Source: Candidatus Avimonas narfae
GTDB lineage: Bacteria; Bacillota; Clostridia; Oscillospirales; Acutalibacteraceae
Direction: 5' to 3'
DNA: 64,000 nucleotides
Assembly: GCA_904395335.1 (NCBI GenBank)
Contig: CAJFNR010000034.1
Span: forward strand, 1-64,000
The first letter of the stretch is position 1. The number at the start of each line of letters is the position of its first letter. Shown here one piece after another: positions 26,463 through 36,044 of this stretch. Both the position numbers and the translations under genes were made by a program. The notes under the pieces were generated by a model. That model was not told where the DNA came from. It made no database searches and saw only the letters and a list, made by a program, of their open reading frames with translations.

Positions 26463-27113
26463 TTGACCAGCATTTACTTGGTGCGCCACTGTCAGGCGCA
26501 GGGCAATGTGAACCGGGTATTCCAGGGACGCATTGACAGTGAGATCAGCGAGGAGGGACGGCGGCAGCTGGACCGTCTGGCGGAGCGCTTCCGCCGGATT
26601 CCGCTGGACGCGGTATATACCAGCCCGCTGCAACGGGCCCGGCTAACGGCGGAGGCGCTGAACCGCTATCATGGTCTGCCGGTACGGACGGACGCCCGCT
26701 TTATTGAGATTGACGGCGGATGCTGGGAGGGGCATTCGTGGGAGGAGTTCCCCCATACCGACCCGCAGCAGTGTGACGATTGGCTGAACGCCCCCTGGCG
26801 TTTTCAAACCAGGGGAGGTGAGGCCATGGCCTGTGTATATGCCCGCATGGCGGAGGGCCTGACAGCGGTGGCTGCCGCGCATCCCGGCGAGGCGGTGGCG
26901 GTGGCTTCCCACGGTTGCGCCATCCGCAACGCCCTGTGCTGGGCGCGTGGCTGGCCCATCGAACGGCTGGGCGAGGTCCCTTGGGCGGACAATACCGCCG
27001 TGGCCCTGCTGGCGTGGGAGGAAGGCAGGCCCCGGATTGTCTTTGAAAACGACTGTTCCCATCTGGAGGAAAAACCTTCTCAGGTGGAGACCTCCTCCTG
27101 GTGGAGAAAATAG
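26463..27113 (+). CDS. Histidine phosphatase family protein
   Basis: 216 residues with the phosphoglycerate-mutase/phosphatase fold. The phospho-acceptor His is in L-V-R-H-C (RHG in most relatives; here the Gly is Cys). S-H-G-C supplies the second His, with Arg in TSPLQRARLTAE and Glu in FIEIDGGCWEG. TTG 26463 follows AAGGAGG. Probably a small-molecule phosphatase (CobC/GpmB-like); substrate unknown. Likely read from the trp transcript. Confidence 0.8.
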   Translation: MTSIYLVRHCQAQGNVNRVFQGRIDSEISEEGRRQLDRLAERFRRIPLDAVYTSPLQRARLTAEALNRYHGLPVRTDARFIEIDGGCWEGHSWEEFPHTDPQQCDDWLNAPWRFQTRGGEAMACVYARMAEGLTAVAAAHPGEAVAVASHGCAIRNALCWARGWPIERLGEVPWADNTAVALLAWEEGRPRIVFENDCSHLEEKPSQVETSSWWRK

Positions 27114-27127
27114 AAAGGGGCAGGAGG

Positions 27128-27559
27128 ATGCGCATTTTAAGCGTGGATTTGGGCGACGCACGGACCGGCCTAGCTGTCTGCGACGCCGGTGAGCGGCTGG
27201 CTTCGCCTGTGGGGACGCTGTTCCAACGGGATCGGGAGAAGCTGCTTTCACAGGTGGCGGAGGCCGTCCGGGAGCAGCGGGCGGAGCTGGTGGTGGTAGG
27301 CCATCCGCGCAACATGGACGGCACCCGGGGGGAAAGCGCCCGGAAAGCGGAAGCCTTTGCCGAAAGGCTCCGGCAGGAAACAGGGCTGACGGTGGAGCTG
27401 TGGGACGAGCGGTTGACCACCGCTTCGGCCATCGGCTTTCTCAACCGTACCGACACCCGGGGACAGAAGCGGAAAAACGTGGTGGATACCGTTTCCGCTG
27501 TCATCATCCTGGAGGATTACCTGTCCCACCGCCGCAGACAGAAGGAGCAAACGCGCTGA
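27128..27559 (+). CDS. ruvX: YqgF/RuvX-type nuclease (rRNA maturation, Holliday junction resolvase-like)
   Basis: 143 residues, RNase H-like fold. Metal-binding Asp in SVDLGDARTGLAVCD, the GHPRNMDGTRGE block, DERLTTASA with a second acidic residue, and a third Asp in NVVDTVSAVIIL. Essential in many bacteria for 16S rRNA 5' processing. Start ATG 27128 chosen over an in-frame ATG upstream because of the adjacent ribosome site and the family N-terminus MRILSVDLG. Confidence 0.92.
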   Translation: MRILSVDLGDARTGLAVCDAGERLASPVGTLFQRDREKLLSQVAEAVREQRAELVVVGHPRNMDGTRGESARKAEAFAERLRQETGLTVELWDERLTTASAIGFLNRTDTRGQKRKNVVDTVSAVIILEDYLSHRRRQKEQTR

Positions 27560-27674
27560 CACAGGCAGTGTGAGAAATTTGAGGGAAAAGGGCATTTGCC
27601 TCTTGATTTTCAGGGAGGATCTGCGCTATAATGGAAAAAATTTGCGATCCTGACGGTTCGGGAGGGGGGATGGG

Positions 27675-28313
27675 ATGAAAAAGCAGGAGCTTGTGATCCA
27701 TTGCTTGGGAGCTTCCAATACGCGAAGCTCTATCTGCGGGAAAGACGGCGACCGCTTCCTGTATACACAGGAGCTCAACTATCCCGCCCTTTTACAGCAG
27801 AAGCTGGGCTGCACGGTGCGCAATTACGGTGTGGGTGGCGCCAACATCGCCCGGCAGGAGGGAAGGCAGGACAGCTACGTGGAGCGCTATCCCATGATGG
27901 AGGAAGGCGCCAACGTGGTGCTGGTGCAGGGTACCGGCAACGATGTGGCGTTGGGGGTGCCCTTGGGGACTCTCTCCGATACGGTGGATACCACCTATTA
28001 CGGGGCGCTGAATACGCTGGTGGACGGCTTGTATGCCAAGTATCCCCGTGCCTTTATCCTTCTGATTACGGGAATGACCAGGGAAAAGGACCGGGAGCGG
28101 TACGAGCAGTATACCGCTGCCATGCTGGAGGTGGCGCGCCTCAAAGCGGTGCCGGTGCTGGATATGTATCATCACGGGCTGATGAATCCGTGTATCCCGG
28201 CCATCAAGGCGCTCCGGATGCCGGACGGCGCCCATATGACGCTGGCGGGCTTAGAGCTTTATACCGCCCAAATCATCGGTTTTCTGCGGCAGGTGGGTGC
28301 GCTGGGGGATTGA
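27675..28313 (+). CDS. SGNH/GDSL-family hydrolase
   Basis: 212 residues. Block I is H-C-L-G-A-S-N-T-R (the nucleophile Ser follows GA rather than GD), block II glycine in YGVGGANIA, block III G-T-G-N-D, block V D-G-A-H-M-T with catalytic Asp and His. No signal peptide, so cytoplasmic. Substrate unknown. ATG 27675 preceded by GGGAGGGGGG. Stands between ruvX and carA. Confidence 0.8.
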   Translation: MKKQELVIHCLGASNTRSSICGKDGDRFLYTQELNYPALLQQKLGCTVRNYGVGGANIARQEGRQDSYVERYPMMEEGANVVLVQGTGNDVALGVPLGTLSDTVDTTYYGALNTLVDGLYAKYPRAFILLITGMTREKDRERYEQYTAAMLEVARLKAVPVLDMYHHGLMNPCIPAIKALRMPDGAHMTLAGLELYTAQIIGFLRQVGALGD

Positions 28314-28378
28314 CCGGCGCCGCGTCTGCGGCAGGAAGATAGAGTGGAACGCTGAGTGGAAAAACAGGGGGAATGAGT

Positions 28379-29479
28379 ATGGAAAACCGGGCGTGCCTGG
28401 TACTTGAAAACGGTATGACCTTTGCCGGCAAAGCCTTTGGCGCCGCGGAGGATGTGACGGGGGAAGTGGTGTTTACCACGGCCATGACCGGCTATTTGGA
28501 GACATTGACCGATCCCAGCTATTACGGACAGATGGTGGTGCAGACCTTTCCCCTGATCGGCAATTACGGGATGATTGCTTCCGATTTTGAAAGTCAAAAG
28601 CCCCATATGCGGGCCTATATTGTACGCGATTGGTGTCAAGAGCCTTCCAATTTCCGTTGTGAAGGTGATCTTGACACTTTTTTAAAGGCCCAGGATATTC
28701 CCGGCCTGTACGGGATCGACACGCGGGCGCTGACCCGGGTGGTGCGGGAGCACGGCGTGATGAACGGCCGTCTGATCCACGGGGATTTTTGGCCAGACGC
28801 CGCCATGCTGAAAGAGATCGGCAACTACCGTGTCGTCGATGCGGTGCGGTCGGTGAGCGGGCACAGAGCGCGGCCCTCTGCGTGGAAACGGCCGGATGCT
28901 TTGCATGTGGCCCTGTGGGATTTCGGGGCCAAGGCCAATATCCAGAGGGAACTGGAAAAACGCGGCTGTGAGGTGGCGGTATTTCCCTACGACGCCACGG
29001 CGGAGGAGATCCTGCGCCTGCGGCCCGACGGGCTGATGCTGTCCAATGGGCCCGGGGACCCGGCGGAAAACACCGGGATCATCGAACAGCTGCGCCTGCT
29101 GTGTGCGGAGCAGCTTCCCACCTTCGGCATCTGCCTGGGACATCAGCTGCTGGCCCTGTCCCAGGGGGCACAGACGGAAAAGATGAAATACGGCCACCGG
29201 GGTGCCAATCAGCCGGTGCGGGAGACGGCCACGGGCCGGGTGTTCATCACCAGCCAGAACCATGGCTACGCCGTTAAGGCGGATACCTTGCCGGAGCAGG
29301 CGGCGGAAAGCTGGATCAACGCCAACGACGGCACCTGCGAGGGGGTGGCCTACCGGAACATGCCCGCCTTTTCGGTTCAGTTCCATCCGGAGGCCGCCGC
29401 TGGTCCGCTGGATACTGGATTTCTGTTCGACCGCTTTGTCCGTCTCATGAAGGGAGGAAACACCTATGCCGTTAAATAA
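28379..29479 (+). CDS. carA: Carbamoyl-phosphate synthase small subunit
   Basis: About 366 residues. N-terminal CPSase domain (LVLENGMTFAGKAFGA, TGYLETLTDPSYYGQ) and C-terminal glutaminase with nucleophile Cys in FGICLGHQLLAL and the His/Glu pair in VQFHPEA. Supplies ammonia to CarB. ATG 28379 lies 7 bp from AGGGGG and is preferred to ATG 28373. Overlaps carB by 14 bp. No pyrBI or arginine genes are adjacent, so the pathway served is not fixed by context. Confidence 0.95.
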   Translation: MENRACLVLENGMTFAGKAFGAAEDVTGEVVFTTAMTGYLETLTDPSYYGQMVVQTFPLIGNYGMIASDFESQKPHMRAYIVRDWCQEPSNFRCEGDLDTFLKAQDIPGLYGIDTRALTRVVREHGVMNGRLIHGDFWPDAAMLKEIGNYRVVDAVRSVSGHRARPSAWKRPDALHVALWDFGAKANIQRELEKRGCEVAVFPYDATAEEILRLRPDGLMLSNGPGDPAENTGIIEQLRLLCAEQLPTFGICLGHQLLALSQGAQTEKMKYGHRGANQPVRETATGRVFITSQNHGYAVKADTLPEQAAESWINANDGTCEGVAYRNMPAFSVQFHPEAAAGPLDTGFLFDRFVRLMKGGNTYAVK

Positions 29480-32400
29480 AGAACTGCACAAGGTCATGCT
29501 CATCGGTTCCGGCCCCATCGTTATCGGCCAGGCGGCGGAGTTCGACTACGCGGGCACCCAGGCCTGCCGCGCCCTGAAGGAAGAGGGGCTAGAGGTGGTG
29601 CTGGTCAACTCCAACCCCGCTACCATCATGACGGACAACGCTATGGCGGACAAGATTTACATCGAGCCCCTGACTTTGGATACGGTGAAGCGCATCATCG
29701 AAAAGGAGCGTCCGGATTCTCTGTTGTCCACCCTGGGGGGTCAGACCGGACTCACTCTGTCCATGCAGCTGGCCAAGGAGGGCTTTTTGGAGCAGTACGG
29801 CGTCCGTCTGCTGGGGGCCAATCCGGACACCATCGACCGGGCGGAGGACCGTCAGCTGTTCAAGGACACCATGGAGGCCATCGGTCAGCCGGTCATCCCC
29901 TCCAAGGTGGTGGAGGATGTGGAGGCGGCCCTGGCCTTTGCCCAGGACATCGGCTATCCCGTCATCGTGCGGCCTGCCTTTACCCTGGGCGGCAGCGGCG
30001 GCGGTATCGCCAACGACCGGGCCGAGCTGGAGGAAATCGCGGGAAACGGTTTGCGACTGTCGCCCATCACCCAGATTCTGGTGGAAAAGTGTATCTCCGG
30101 CTGGAAGGAAATCGAGTTCGAGGTGATGCGGGATAGCAAGGGAAACGTCATCACCATCTGCTCCATGGAAAATTTCGATCCGGTGGGGGTGCACACTGGC
30201 GATTCCATCGTCATTGCGCCCACTGTGACGTTGGCGGACAAGGAATACCAGATGCTGCGTTCCGCCGCCCTCAACATCATCTCCGCCCTGAAGGTAGAGG
30301 GCGGCTGCAACTGTCAGTTCGCCCTGAAGCCGGACAGCTTTGAATATGCCGTGATTGAGGTCAATCCCCGGGTGTCCCGTTCTTCCGCCCTTGCTTCCAA
30401 GGCCACGGGCTATCCCATCGCCAAGGTGGCGGCTAAGATTGCGGTGGGCTATACCCTGGACGAGATCCGCAACGCCGTTACCGGTACCACCTACGCCTGC
30501 TTTGAGCCGGCTTTGGATTATGTGGTGGTGAAGATGCCCAAATGGCCCTTTGACAAGTTTGTGTACGCCAAGCGTACCCTGGGCACCCAGATGAAGGCCA
30601 CTGGCGAGGTCATGGCCATCGGCCAGACCTTTGAAGAGGCTATTATGAAGGCGGTACGAGGAGCAGAAATCTCCCACGACAGCCTGAACAGCCCGCTTCT
30701 GGAGGAGCTTAGCGACGATCAGGTGCGGGAGAGGCTGAAAAACTGCGATGACGAGCGGCTGTTTACCGTGTTCGAGGCGCTGAAGCGGGGCGTTACCCCC
30801 GATGAGATCCATACCGTCACCAAAATCGACCGCTGGTTCTTGTGCAAGCTGATGCACCTGGTGGATATGGAGCATGCCCTGGCAGCAGGCAAACCGGACA
30901 GAGAGCTGTACCGGCAGGCCAAGCGTCTGGGCTATCCGGACAAGGTCATTGAGAAGCTGTCCGGCTTCTCGGTGGAGGAGCCCCTGCACGCCTCCTATAA
31001 AATGGTGGACACCTGCGCGGCGGAATTTGCCGCCCAGACCCCATATTTTTACGCCTCCTACGACGAGGAGAACGAGGCGGAGGAATTCATTCGCGCCAAG
31101 AGAGCAGCGGAGGGGGAGAAGGAGACAGTTATCGTCTTCGGCTCCGGCCCCATCCGCATCGGGCAGGGGATCGAGTTCGACTACGCCTCCGTCCACTGTG
31201 TCTGGTCGCTGAAGCGGGCAGGTTATGAGGTGGTCATTGTCAACAACAACCCGGAGACGGTGTCCACGGATTTCGACACCGCCGACCGGCTGTATTTTGA
31301 GCCGCTGACCCCGGAAGATGTGATGAACATCATCCATACGGAAAAGCCCTGCGGTGTGGTGGTGGCCTTCGGCGGCGGCACGGCCATCAAGCTGACCAAA
31401 TTCCTCAGCAGCCAGGGGGTCCGGGTCATCGGCACCTCCGCCGACAGCATCGATACCGCTGAAGACCGGGAGCGCTTCGATGAGCTGCTTGGCCGGCTGA
31501 ATATCCGCCGTCCCCAAGGCTTCACCGTCATGACGACGGAAGAGGCGCTGGAAGTGGCCAACCGCATTGGGTACCCGGTGCTGATGCGGCCCTCCTATGT
31601 GCTGGGCGGTCAGAACATGATCATCGCCTTTGGCGACGACGATATCCGGGAATACATGGCTATCATTTTGGCGCAGGATATCGAGAACCCCATCCTCATC
31701 GATAAATACCTGATGGGGGTGGAGCTGGAGGTGGACGCCATCTGCGATGGGGAGGAGATTCTGATCCCCGGCATCATGGAGCACATCGAGCGCACGGGCA
31801 TCCACTCCGGCGACTCTATCGCGGTGTATCCGGCCTACAACATCGACGACGACATGGCGGCCAAAATCGTGGACAGCTCCCGCCGCCTGGCCCTGGAGCT
31901 GAATACCCACGGCCTGATCAATATCCAGTACCTGATCTATCACGGTGAGCTGTACGTCATTGAGGTAAATCCCCGTTCTTCCCGGACTATCCCCTATATC
32001 AGCAAGGTGACGGGGGTGCCCATGGTGGATCTGGCCACCCGGACCATGCTGGGCGAAAAGCTGCGGGATATGGGCTACGGTACCGGATTGTATCCAGCCT
32101 CCCCTTATGTGGCGGTGAAGGTACCGGTGTTCAGCTTCGAGAAGCTGACCAACGTGGATGCCCAGCTGGGCCCGGAGATGAAATCCACCGGTGAGGTGCT
32201 GGGCATTGCCAGCACCCTGGACGAGGCGCTGTACAAGGGGCTGTTGGCCGCAGGCTACAACATGAAAAAACGCGGCGGCGTGCTGGTGACGGTGCGGGAT
32301 GTGGACAAGCCCGAGATCGGAGATACCGCCAAGCGGTTTTATGAGCTGGGCTTCACCCTGTATGCCACCGAGGGTACCGCCCGGGTGCTGGAATCGGCCA

Positions 32401-33515
32401 ACGTTCCGGTTCAGGTCATCGGCAAGATCCACGAGTCGGAGATCAATCCGCTGACCCTTATTGAAAGCGGCTGCATTGACTATGTGATCTCCACCTCCTC
32501 CAAGGGACGTCTGCCCACCCTGGACTGCGTGAAGATTCGCCGGAAGGCGGTGGAGCGCAGCATTCCCTGCCTGACCTCGGTGGATACCGCCAATGCGGTG
32601 GCTATCTGCCTGAAGAGCCGGTACTCTCCCTACAGCACCGAGCTGGTGGATATCAACGACCTGCGTACCTGGCGTATGAAGCTGTCCTTCACCAAGATGC
32701 ACGGCTGCGGCAGCGACTACATTTACTTTAACGCCATTCAGCAGGAGATTGTCAATCCCGCCGGGCTCAGCGTGCGGATTTCCGACCGGCACTACGGTAT
32801 CGGCGGCGAGGGCTTGGTGCTCATTGAGCGGTCCAAGGTGGCGGACGCCAAGATGCGGATGTTCAACCGGGACGGCAGCGAGGGGCGCAGCAGCGGCAAC
32901 GCCCTGCGTTGTGTGGGCAAATACCTGTATGACAACAAAATCGTGCGTAAGGAGCTGCTGACGGTGGAAACCCTCAGCGGTATCCGGTCCATCAAGCTGA
33001 TCAAGCAGGGCGGGGAAGTGAATGCCGCCCGGGTGGATATGGGGAAAGCGGAGCTGAGGGCCTCTGCTATTCCGATAAAGAGCGAACGGGATACCGTCAT
33101 CGACATGCCGGCTGTCATCGGGGGAGAGGAGTACCGCATCACCTGCGTTTCCATGGGCAATCCCCATTGCGTGGTGTTCTGCGATAACGTGGAAGCTCTG
33201 GATCTGGAGCAAGTAGGGCCGGCCTTTGAATATGACGACCGGTTCCCGGAGCGGGTGAATGCGGAATTTGTTAAGGTGGTCAACGATCACACCCTGCGCA
33301 TGCGGGTCTGGGAGAGGGGCAGCGGGGAGACCTGGGCCTGCGGCACCGGCGCCTGCGCGGCGGCGGTGGCGGCGGTGGAGAATGGGTATTGTCCTAAGGA
33401 CGAGGACATTACCGTCAAGCTCCGCGGCGGTGACTTGATTATCCGTTACACGGATAAGGCCGTGTACATGACGGGCAGTGCTCAGACCGTGTATGAAGGA
33501 ACCATCACACTTTGA
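29466..33515 (+). CDS. carB: Fused carbamoyl-phosphate synthase large subunit - DapF-like domain
   Basis: One uninterrupted frame of 1349 codons. Residues 1-1070 are a complete CarB: first ATP-grasp half from LIGSGPIVIGQAAEFDYAG, second from VFGSGPIRIGQGIEFDYAS near residue 555, then an MGS-like allosteric domain ending ELVDINDLRTWR. At Met1071 (ATG 32676-32678) a complete DapF-length domain of 279 residues begins, MKLSFTKMHGCGSDYIY, with no stop or linker between. The DapF part keeps one catalytic Cys (Cys1292 in WACGTGACA) but the other is Ser1143 (GRSSGNALRC instead of CGNGIRC). Other substrate-site changes are GCGSDY for GCGNDY and GIGGEG for GVGGDG. No good ribosome site precedes ATG 32676, so separate translation is not obvious. 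CarB function is expected; epimerase activity is doubtful. An intact dapF is at 59419. Confidence 0.93.
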   Translation: MPLNKELHKVMLIGSGPIVIGQAAEFDYAGTQACRALKEEGLEVVLVNSNPATIMTDNAMADKIYIEPLTLDTVKRIIEKERPDSLLSTLGGQTGLTLSMQLAKEGFLEQYGVRLLGANPDTIDRAEDRQLFKDTMEAIGQPVIPSKVVEDVEAALAFAQDIGYPVIVRPAFTLGGSGGGIANDRAELEEIAGNGLRLSPITQILVEKCISGWKEIEFEVMRDSKGNVITICSMENFDPVGVHTGDSIVIAPTVTLADKEYQMLRSAALNIISALKVEGGCNCQFALKPDSFEYAVIEVNPRVSRSSALASKATGYPIAKVAAKIAVGYTLDEIRNAVTGTTYACFEPALDYVVVKMPKWPFDKFVYAKRTLGTQMKATGEVMAIGQTFEEAIMKAVRGAEISHDSLNSPLLEELSDDQVRERLKNCDDERLFTVFEALKRGVTPDEIHTVTKIDRWFLCKLMHLVDMEHALAAGKPDRELYRQAKRLGYPDKVIEKLSGFSVEEPLHASYKMVDTCAAEFAAQTPYFYASYDEENEAEEFIRAKRAAEGEKETVIVFGSGPIRIGQGIEFDYASVHCVWSLKRAGYEVVIVNNNPETVSTDFDTADRLYFEPLTPEDVMNIIHTEKPCGVVVAFGGGTAIKLTKFLSSQGVRVIGTSADSIDTAEDRERFDELLGRLNIRRPQGFTVMTTEEALEVANRIGYPVLMRPSYVLGGQNMIIAFGDDDIREYMAIILAQDIENPILIDKYLMGVELEVDAICDGEEILIPGIMEHIERTGIHSGDSIAVYPAYNIDDDMAAKIVDSSRRLALELNTHGLINIQYLIYHGELYVIEVNPRSSRTIPYISKVTGVPMVDLATRTMLGEKLRDMGYGTGLYPASPYVAVKVPVFSFEKLTNVDAQLGPEMKSTGEVLGIASTLDEALYKGLLAAGYNMKKRGGVLVTVRDVDKPEIGDTAKRFYELGFTLYATEGTARVLESANVPVQVIGKIHESEINPLTLIESGCIDYVISTSSKGRLPTLDCVKIRRKAVERSIPCLTSVDTANAVAICLKSRYSPYSTELVDINDLRTWRMKLSFTKMHGCGSDYIYFNAIQQEIVNPAGLSVRISDRHYGIGGEGLVLIERSKVADAKMRMFNRDGSEGRSSGNALRCVGKYLYDNKIVRKELLTVETLSGIRSIKLIKQGGEVNAARVDMGKAELRASAIPIKSERDTVIDMPAVIGGEEYRITCVSMGNPHCVVFCDNVEALDLEQVGPAFEYDDRFPERVNAEFVKVVNDHTLRMRVWERGSGETWACGTGACAAAVAAVENGYCPKDEDITVKLRGGDLIIRYTDKAVYMTGSAQTVYEGTITL

Positions 33516-33775
33516 GGTATTTTTCCCCTTACGAGAAAAGATGTAAGATGTCCCTGGGGGTGGAGCTGTCCTTCCGGACTGGTTTCCTCTACGCTTATGG
33601 CCTAATGAAACCTGGCCTGGGAGAGGCAATCTTTCTTCCACTATTCGTCTCGCTGTCTATTGACGTATTTGTTGGCTCTTCACGTTGATGTGGTCCACAA
33701 TTTCCGGCATGGTACCCAGAGGTCGATATTGCCCACAGTGGCGGGTAATTTTATAGAAAAAGGAGAGGATGAGGT
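33516..33775. other. Intergenic region after the carB-dapF fusion
   Basis: No gene. Around 33535-33610, GATGTAAGATGTCCCTGG and later blocks loosely resemble the repeats at 5035 and 24046 and include a GTCC-TTCC-GGAC hairpin; a third, eroded copy is possible. Confidence 0.3.
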
Positions 33776-35053
33776 ATGGAAAATCAGACAACCGCGCCGG
33801 TTCGTACCTATGACGTTATTGTTGTCGGAGGAGGATGGACAGGGTCGGCTGCGGCCCTGGCCGCCGCAAGGAACGGAGCTCGGACCCTTTTGATTGAGCG
33901 GATCAATGCCTTGGGTGGCGCCCCTGCCACCATGGATGTCAATCCCTTGATGCGGTATTTTACCAAGGATCCCGTTACCGGGGAGACGCAGTATCTTTCC
34001 CGGGGCATTTTTGAGGAGATCGTTGCCGACATGCGCCGGGCGGGAGCGATGAAGGAGAATCTTTTCAATCCCGAATGGCTCAAAATCATACTCAACCGAA
34101 AAATGAAGGAAGCCGGGGTGGAGTTGCTTTTCAACAGTGTGGCGGTTGAGGCTGAACGGAAGGGAGACCGCCTGGTTTCCGTCACGGTTGCCAACAAATC
34201 CGGTATGATCAAGCTGGCGGCGACATATTTTATCGACTGTACCGGTGACGCCGATGTGGCGGCGGCGACCGGCTTCCCTTATCGTCTTGGCCGTACGGAG
34301 GATCATCTTTGTCAGCCTATGACTCTGAATTTTTCCATTGCCGGGGTAGATCCCGATCTATTTGAAAAAAATCAGTGGAATATTGTTCCCCTTTGGCAGG
34401 AGGAACAGAAAAAAGGATATATCAAAAACCCGATGGACACGATTATGGTGTTTCACTCCACGGTACCCTCCATCGTCCGTCTGAATGCCACCCGCGTGGT
34501 CCGGCGCAACCCCACGGACTGCTGGGATATTACGCAGGCGGATCTGGAGGCCCGGGAACAAATCGTGGAGCTGTGGGAATTTTTGCGCGACCATGTGCCC
34601 GGTTTTGAAAATTCTTCTATTTATTCCTCAGCGATACAGACCGGCGTGCGCGAGAGCCGTATGATCGACGGAGAACATATACTGACCGCGGAAGAGTTGG
34701 TGGCCTGTACTTGCTTTCCGGATCGCATTGCCGCCGGCAATTACGACATCGATATCCACAACCCCGAGGGATCTGGCACCTCCCATTATTTTTTCCCGGA
34801 TGGGCAGTATTACACGATTCCCTATCGCTGCCTGATCCCGAAAAACGCGGAAAATCTGCTGGTGGCCGGCCGGTGTATCTCGGCTACCCATGAAGCGCAG
34901 GCCTCTATCCGCATCATGGCCATTGTCTGTACCTTGGGAGAAGCGGCCGGGACGGCCGCCGCGCTGGCGCTGCAGGATCACTGTCCTGTGGGAGAAGTGA
35001 ATGTTCCCCGTCTTCAGGAGACGCTCGTCAAGGCCAATGCTTTTATCGGTTAA
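33776..35053 (+). CDS. FAD-dependent oxidoreductase
   Basis: 425 residues. N-terminal Rossmann motif VIVVGGGWTGSAAALAAARNG (GxGxxG) with the ribose-binding acidic residue at the end of beta 2 (LLIERI), then FIDCTGDADVAAATG and a C-terminal VAGRCISATHEAQASIRIM segment closing the FAD site. Resembles the FAD_oxidored (PF12831) group, related to succinate/fumarate-type flavoproteins without a signal peptide. Substrate unknown. AAAGGAGAGGATGAGG precedes ATG 33776. Monocistronic. Confidence 0.82.
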   Translation: MENQTTAPVRTYDVIVVGGGWTGSAAALAAARNGARTLLIERINALGGAPATMDVNPLMRYFTKDPVTGETQYLSRGIFEEIVADMRRAGAMKENLFNPEWLKIILNRKMKEAGVELLFNSVAVEAERKGDRLVSVTVANKSGMIKLAATYFIDCTGDADVAAATGFPYRLGRTEDHLCQPMTLNFSIAGVDPDLFEKNQWNIVPLWQEEQKKGYIKNPMDTIMVFHSTVPSIVRLNATRVVRRNPTDCWDITQADLEAREQIVELWEFLRDHVPGFENSSIYSSAIQTGVRESRMIDGEHILTAEELVACTCFPDRIAAGNYDIDIHNPEGSGTSHYFFPDGQYYTIPYRCLIPKNAENLLVAGRCISATHEAQASIRIMAIVCTLGEAAGTAAALALQDHCPVGEVNVPRLQETLVKANAFIG

Positions 35054-35064
35054 GACCAAGAGGT

Positions 35065-35114
35065 AAAAAATGCCCCGCATCCCTGTTTTGAAACGGATGC
35101 GGGGCGCATTTTTT
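35065..35114 (+). terminator. Terminator between the oxidoreductase and degV
   Basis: AAAAAATGC-CCCGCATCC, 12-nt loop, GGATGCGGG-GCGCATTTTTT with one bulge. Serves both convergent genes. Confidence 0.85.
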
Positions 35115-35120
35115 GGGGGT

Positions 35121-35969
35121 TCAATAGGCCAATACAATGCCGCCGTTGCTAGCATACATGGTGGAAAGGCCGCCGGTGGGGACAGTCACAATTTCCCGGA
35201 ACGCGGCGCAGTGCTCCAGCAGGGCCTTCTTCAGCCCTTCCGCCCGGGCAGGGCAATTGCAATATGCCAGTACCATTAGGAGGGAACGGGGAGCCACGGA
35301 GGCGGTATACTCCTTGACCAGTTCCACCAGCTTGTTCAGTGCCATTTTATTTCCGCGGGCCTTGGATACCATTTTGATCTCCCCCTTGCCGTCGTCACCG
35401 AGAATGGGGCAGAGGGAGAGAACCGAAGCCAGAATTCCTGAAACCTTGTTGAGCCGGCCGTTCTTAACCAGATTGCTCAGATCCTCCAGCACAAACAGTG
35501 TGCGCATTTCGGAGATCAGCCGCTCGGTCATGAGCACGATGGTGTCGAAGTTTTTGCCCGCATCGATGAGTTCCTTGACATATAGGGCGATGCGCAGCTC
35601 CCCGGCGGAAGCGCTTTTGGAATCAAAAATATAGATGCGTTTTTCAGGGAATTCCTCGCGTACCATTTCCATGGCGTTACGGGCGGCATTGTAGGAGCCG
35701 CTGAGCTTGCTGGAAAGGGTGATAACCAGGCATTCGTCATACTGCCGCATATAGCGGGCGTATTCCTCCGGAGAAGGGCAGGCGGAGGTGGGAGGCAGCT
35801 TGCTGGCTTTCATATCGGCCAGCAGTTCCCGGATGTCCATTTCCCCGTTGTCCACATACTGGCGTCCTTCTGCAGTCTGGATTTTCAGAGGGGCGACATC
35901 CAGTCCCAGCGTTTTTTTCAGCTCCGGCGTATGGTCGCAGCAGCTGTCCACAATTAGATGAATTCCCAT
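35121..35969 (-). CDS. DegV family fatty-acid-binding protein
   Basis: 282 residues, two-domain DegV fold. Starts HLIVDSCCDHTPEL; ligand-binding residues lie in TSACPSPEEY and the VITLSSKLSGSYNAA segment, with LEDLSNLVKNGRLNK in the helical domain. Family members bind a fatty acid and deliver it to fatty-acid kinase FakA; no fakA is in the window. Own promoter upstream. Confidence 0.9.
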   Translation of the reverse strand: MGIHLIVDSCCDHTPELKKTLGLDVAPLKIQTAEGRQYVDNGEMDIRELLADMKASKLPPTSACPSPEEYARYMRQYDECLVITLSSKLSGSYNAARNAMEMVREEFPEKRIYIFDSKSASAGELRIALYVKELIDAGKNFDTIVLMTERLISEMRTLFVLEDLSNLVKNGRLNKVSGILASVLSLCPILGDDGKGEIKMVSKARGNKMALNKLVELVKEYTASVAPRSLLMVLAYCNCPARAEGLKKALLEHCAAFREIVTVPTGGLSTMYASNGGIVLAY

Positions 35970-36044
35970 AAATCGTCGGTACCTCCGTTATCTATGTTGT
36001 GCCAAAAGTATATAACAATATCATATCATCTAGTATCGAAAACT

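Noticed and set aside
33535-33610. Third copy of the dispersed repeat
   Set aside because: Only one block (GATGTAAG-GTCCCTGG) aligns convincingly; kept as a remark on the intergenic region, not as a repeat call.
29589-33641. 1350-codon open frame on the minus strand opposite carB-dapF
   Set aside because: Mirror frame of a G+C-rich gene; its sequence is His/Gly/Arg-rich with no family resemblance, while the plus strand carries clear CarB and DapF motifs.
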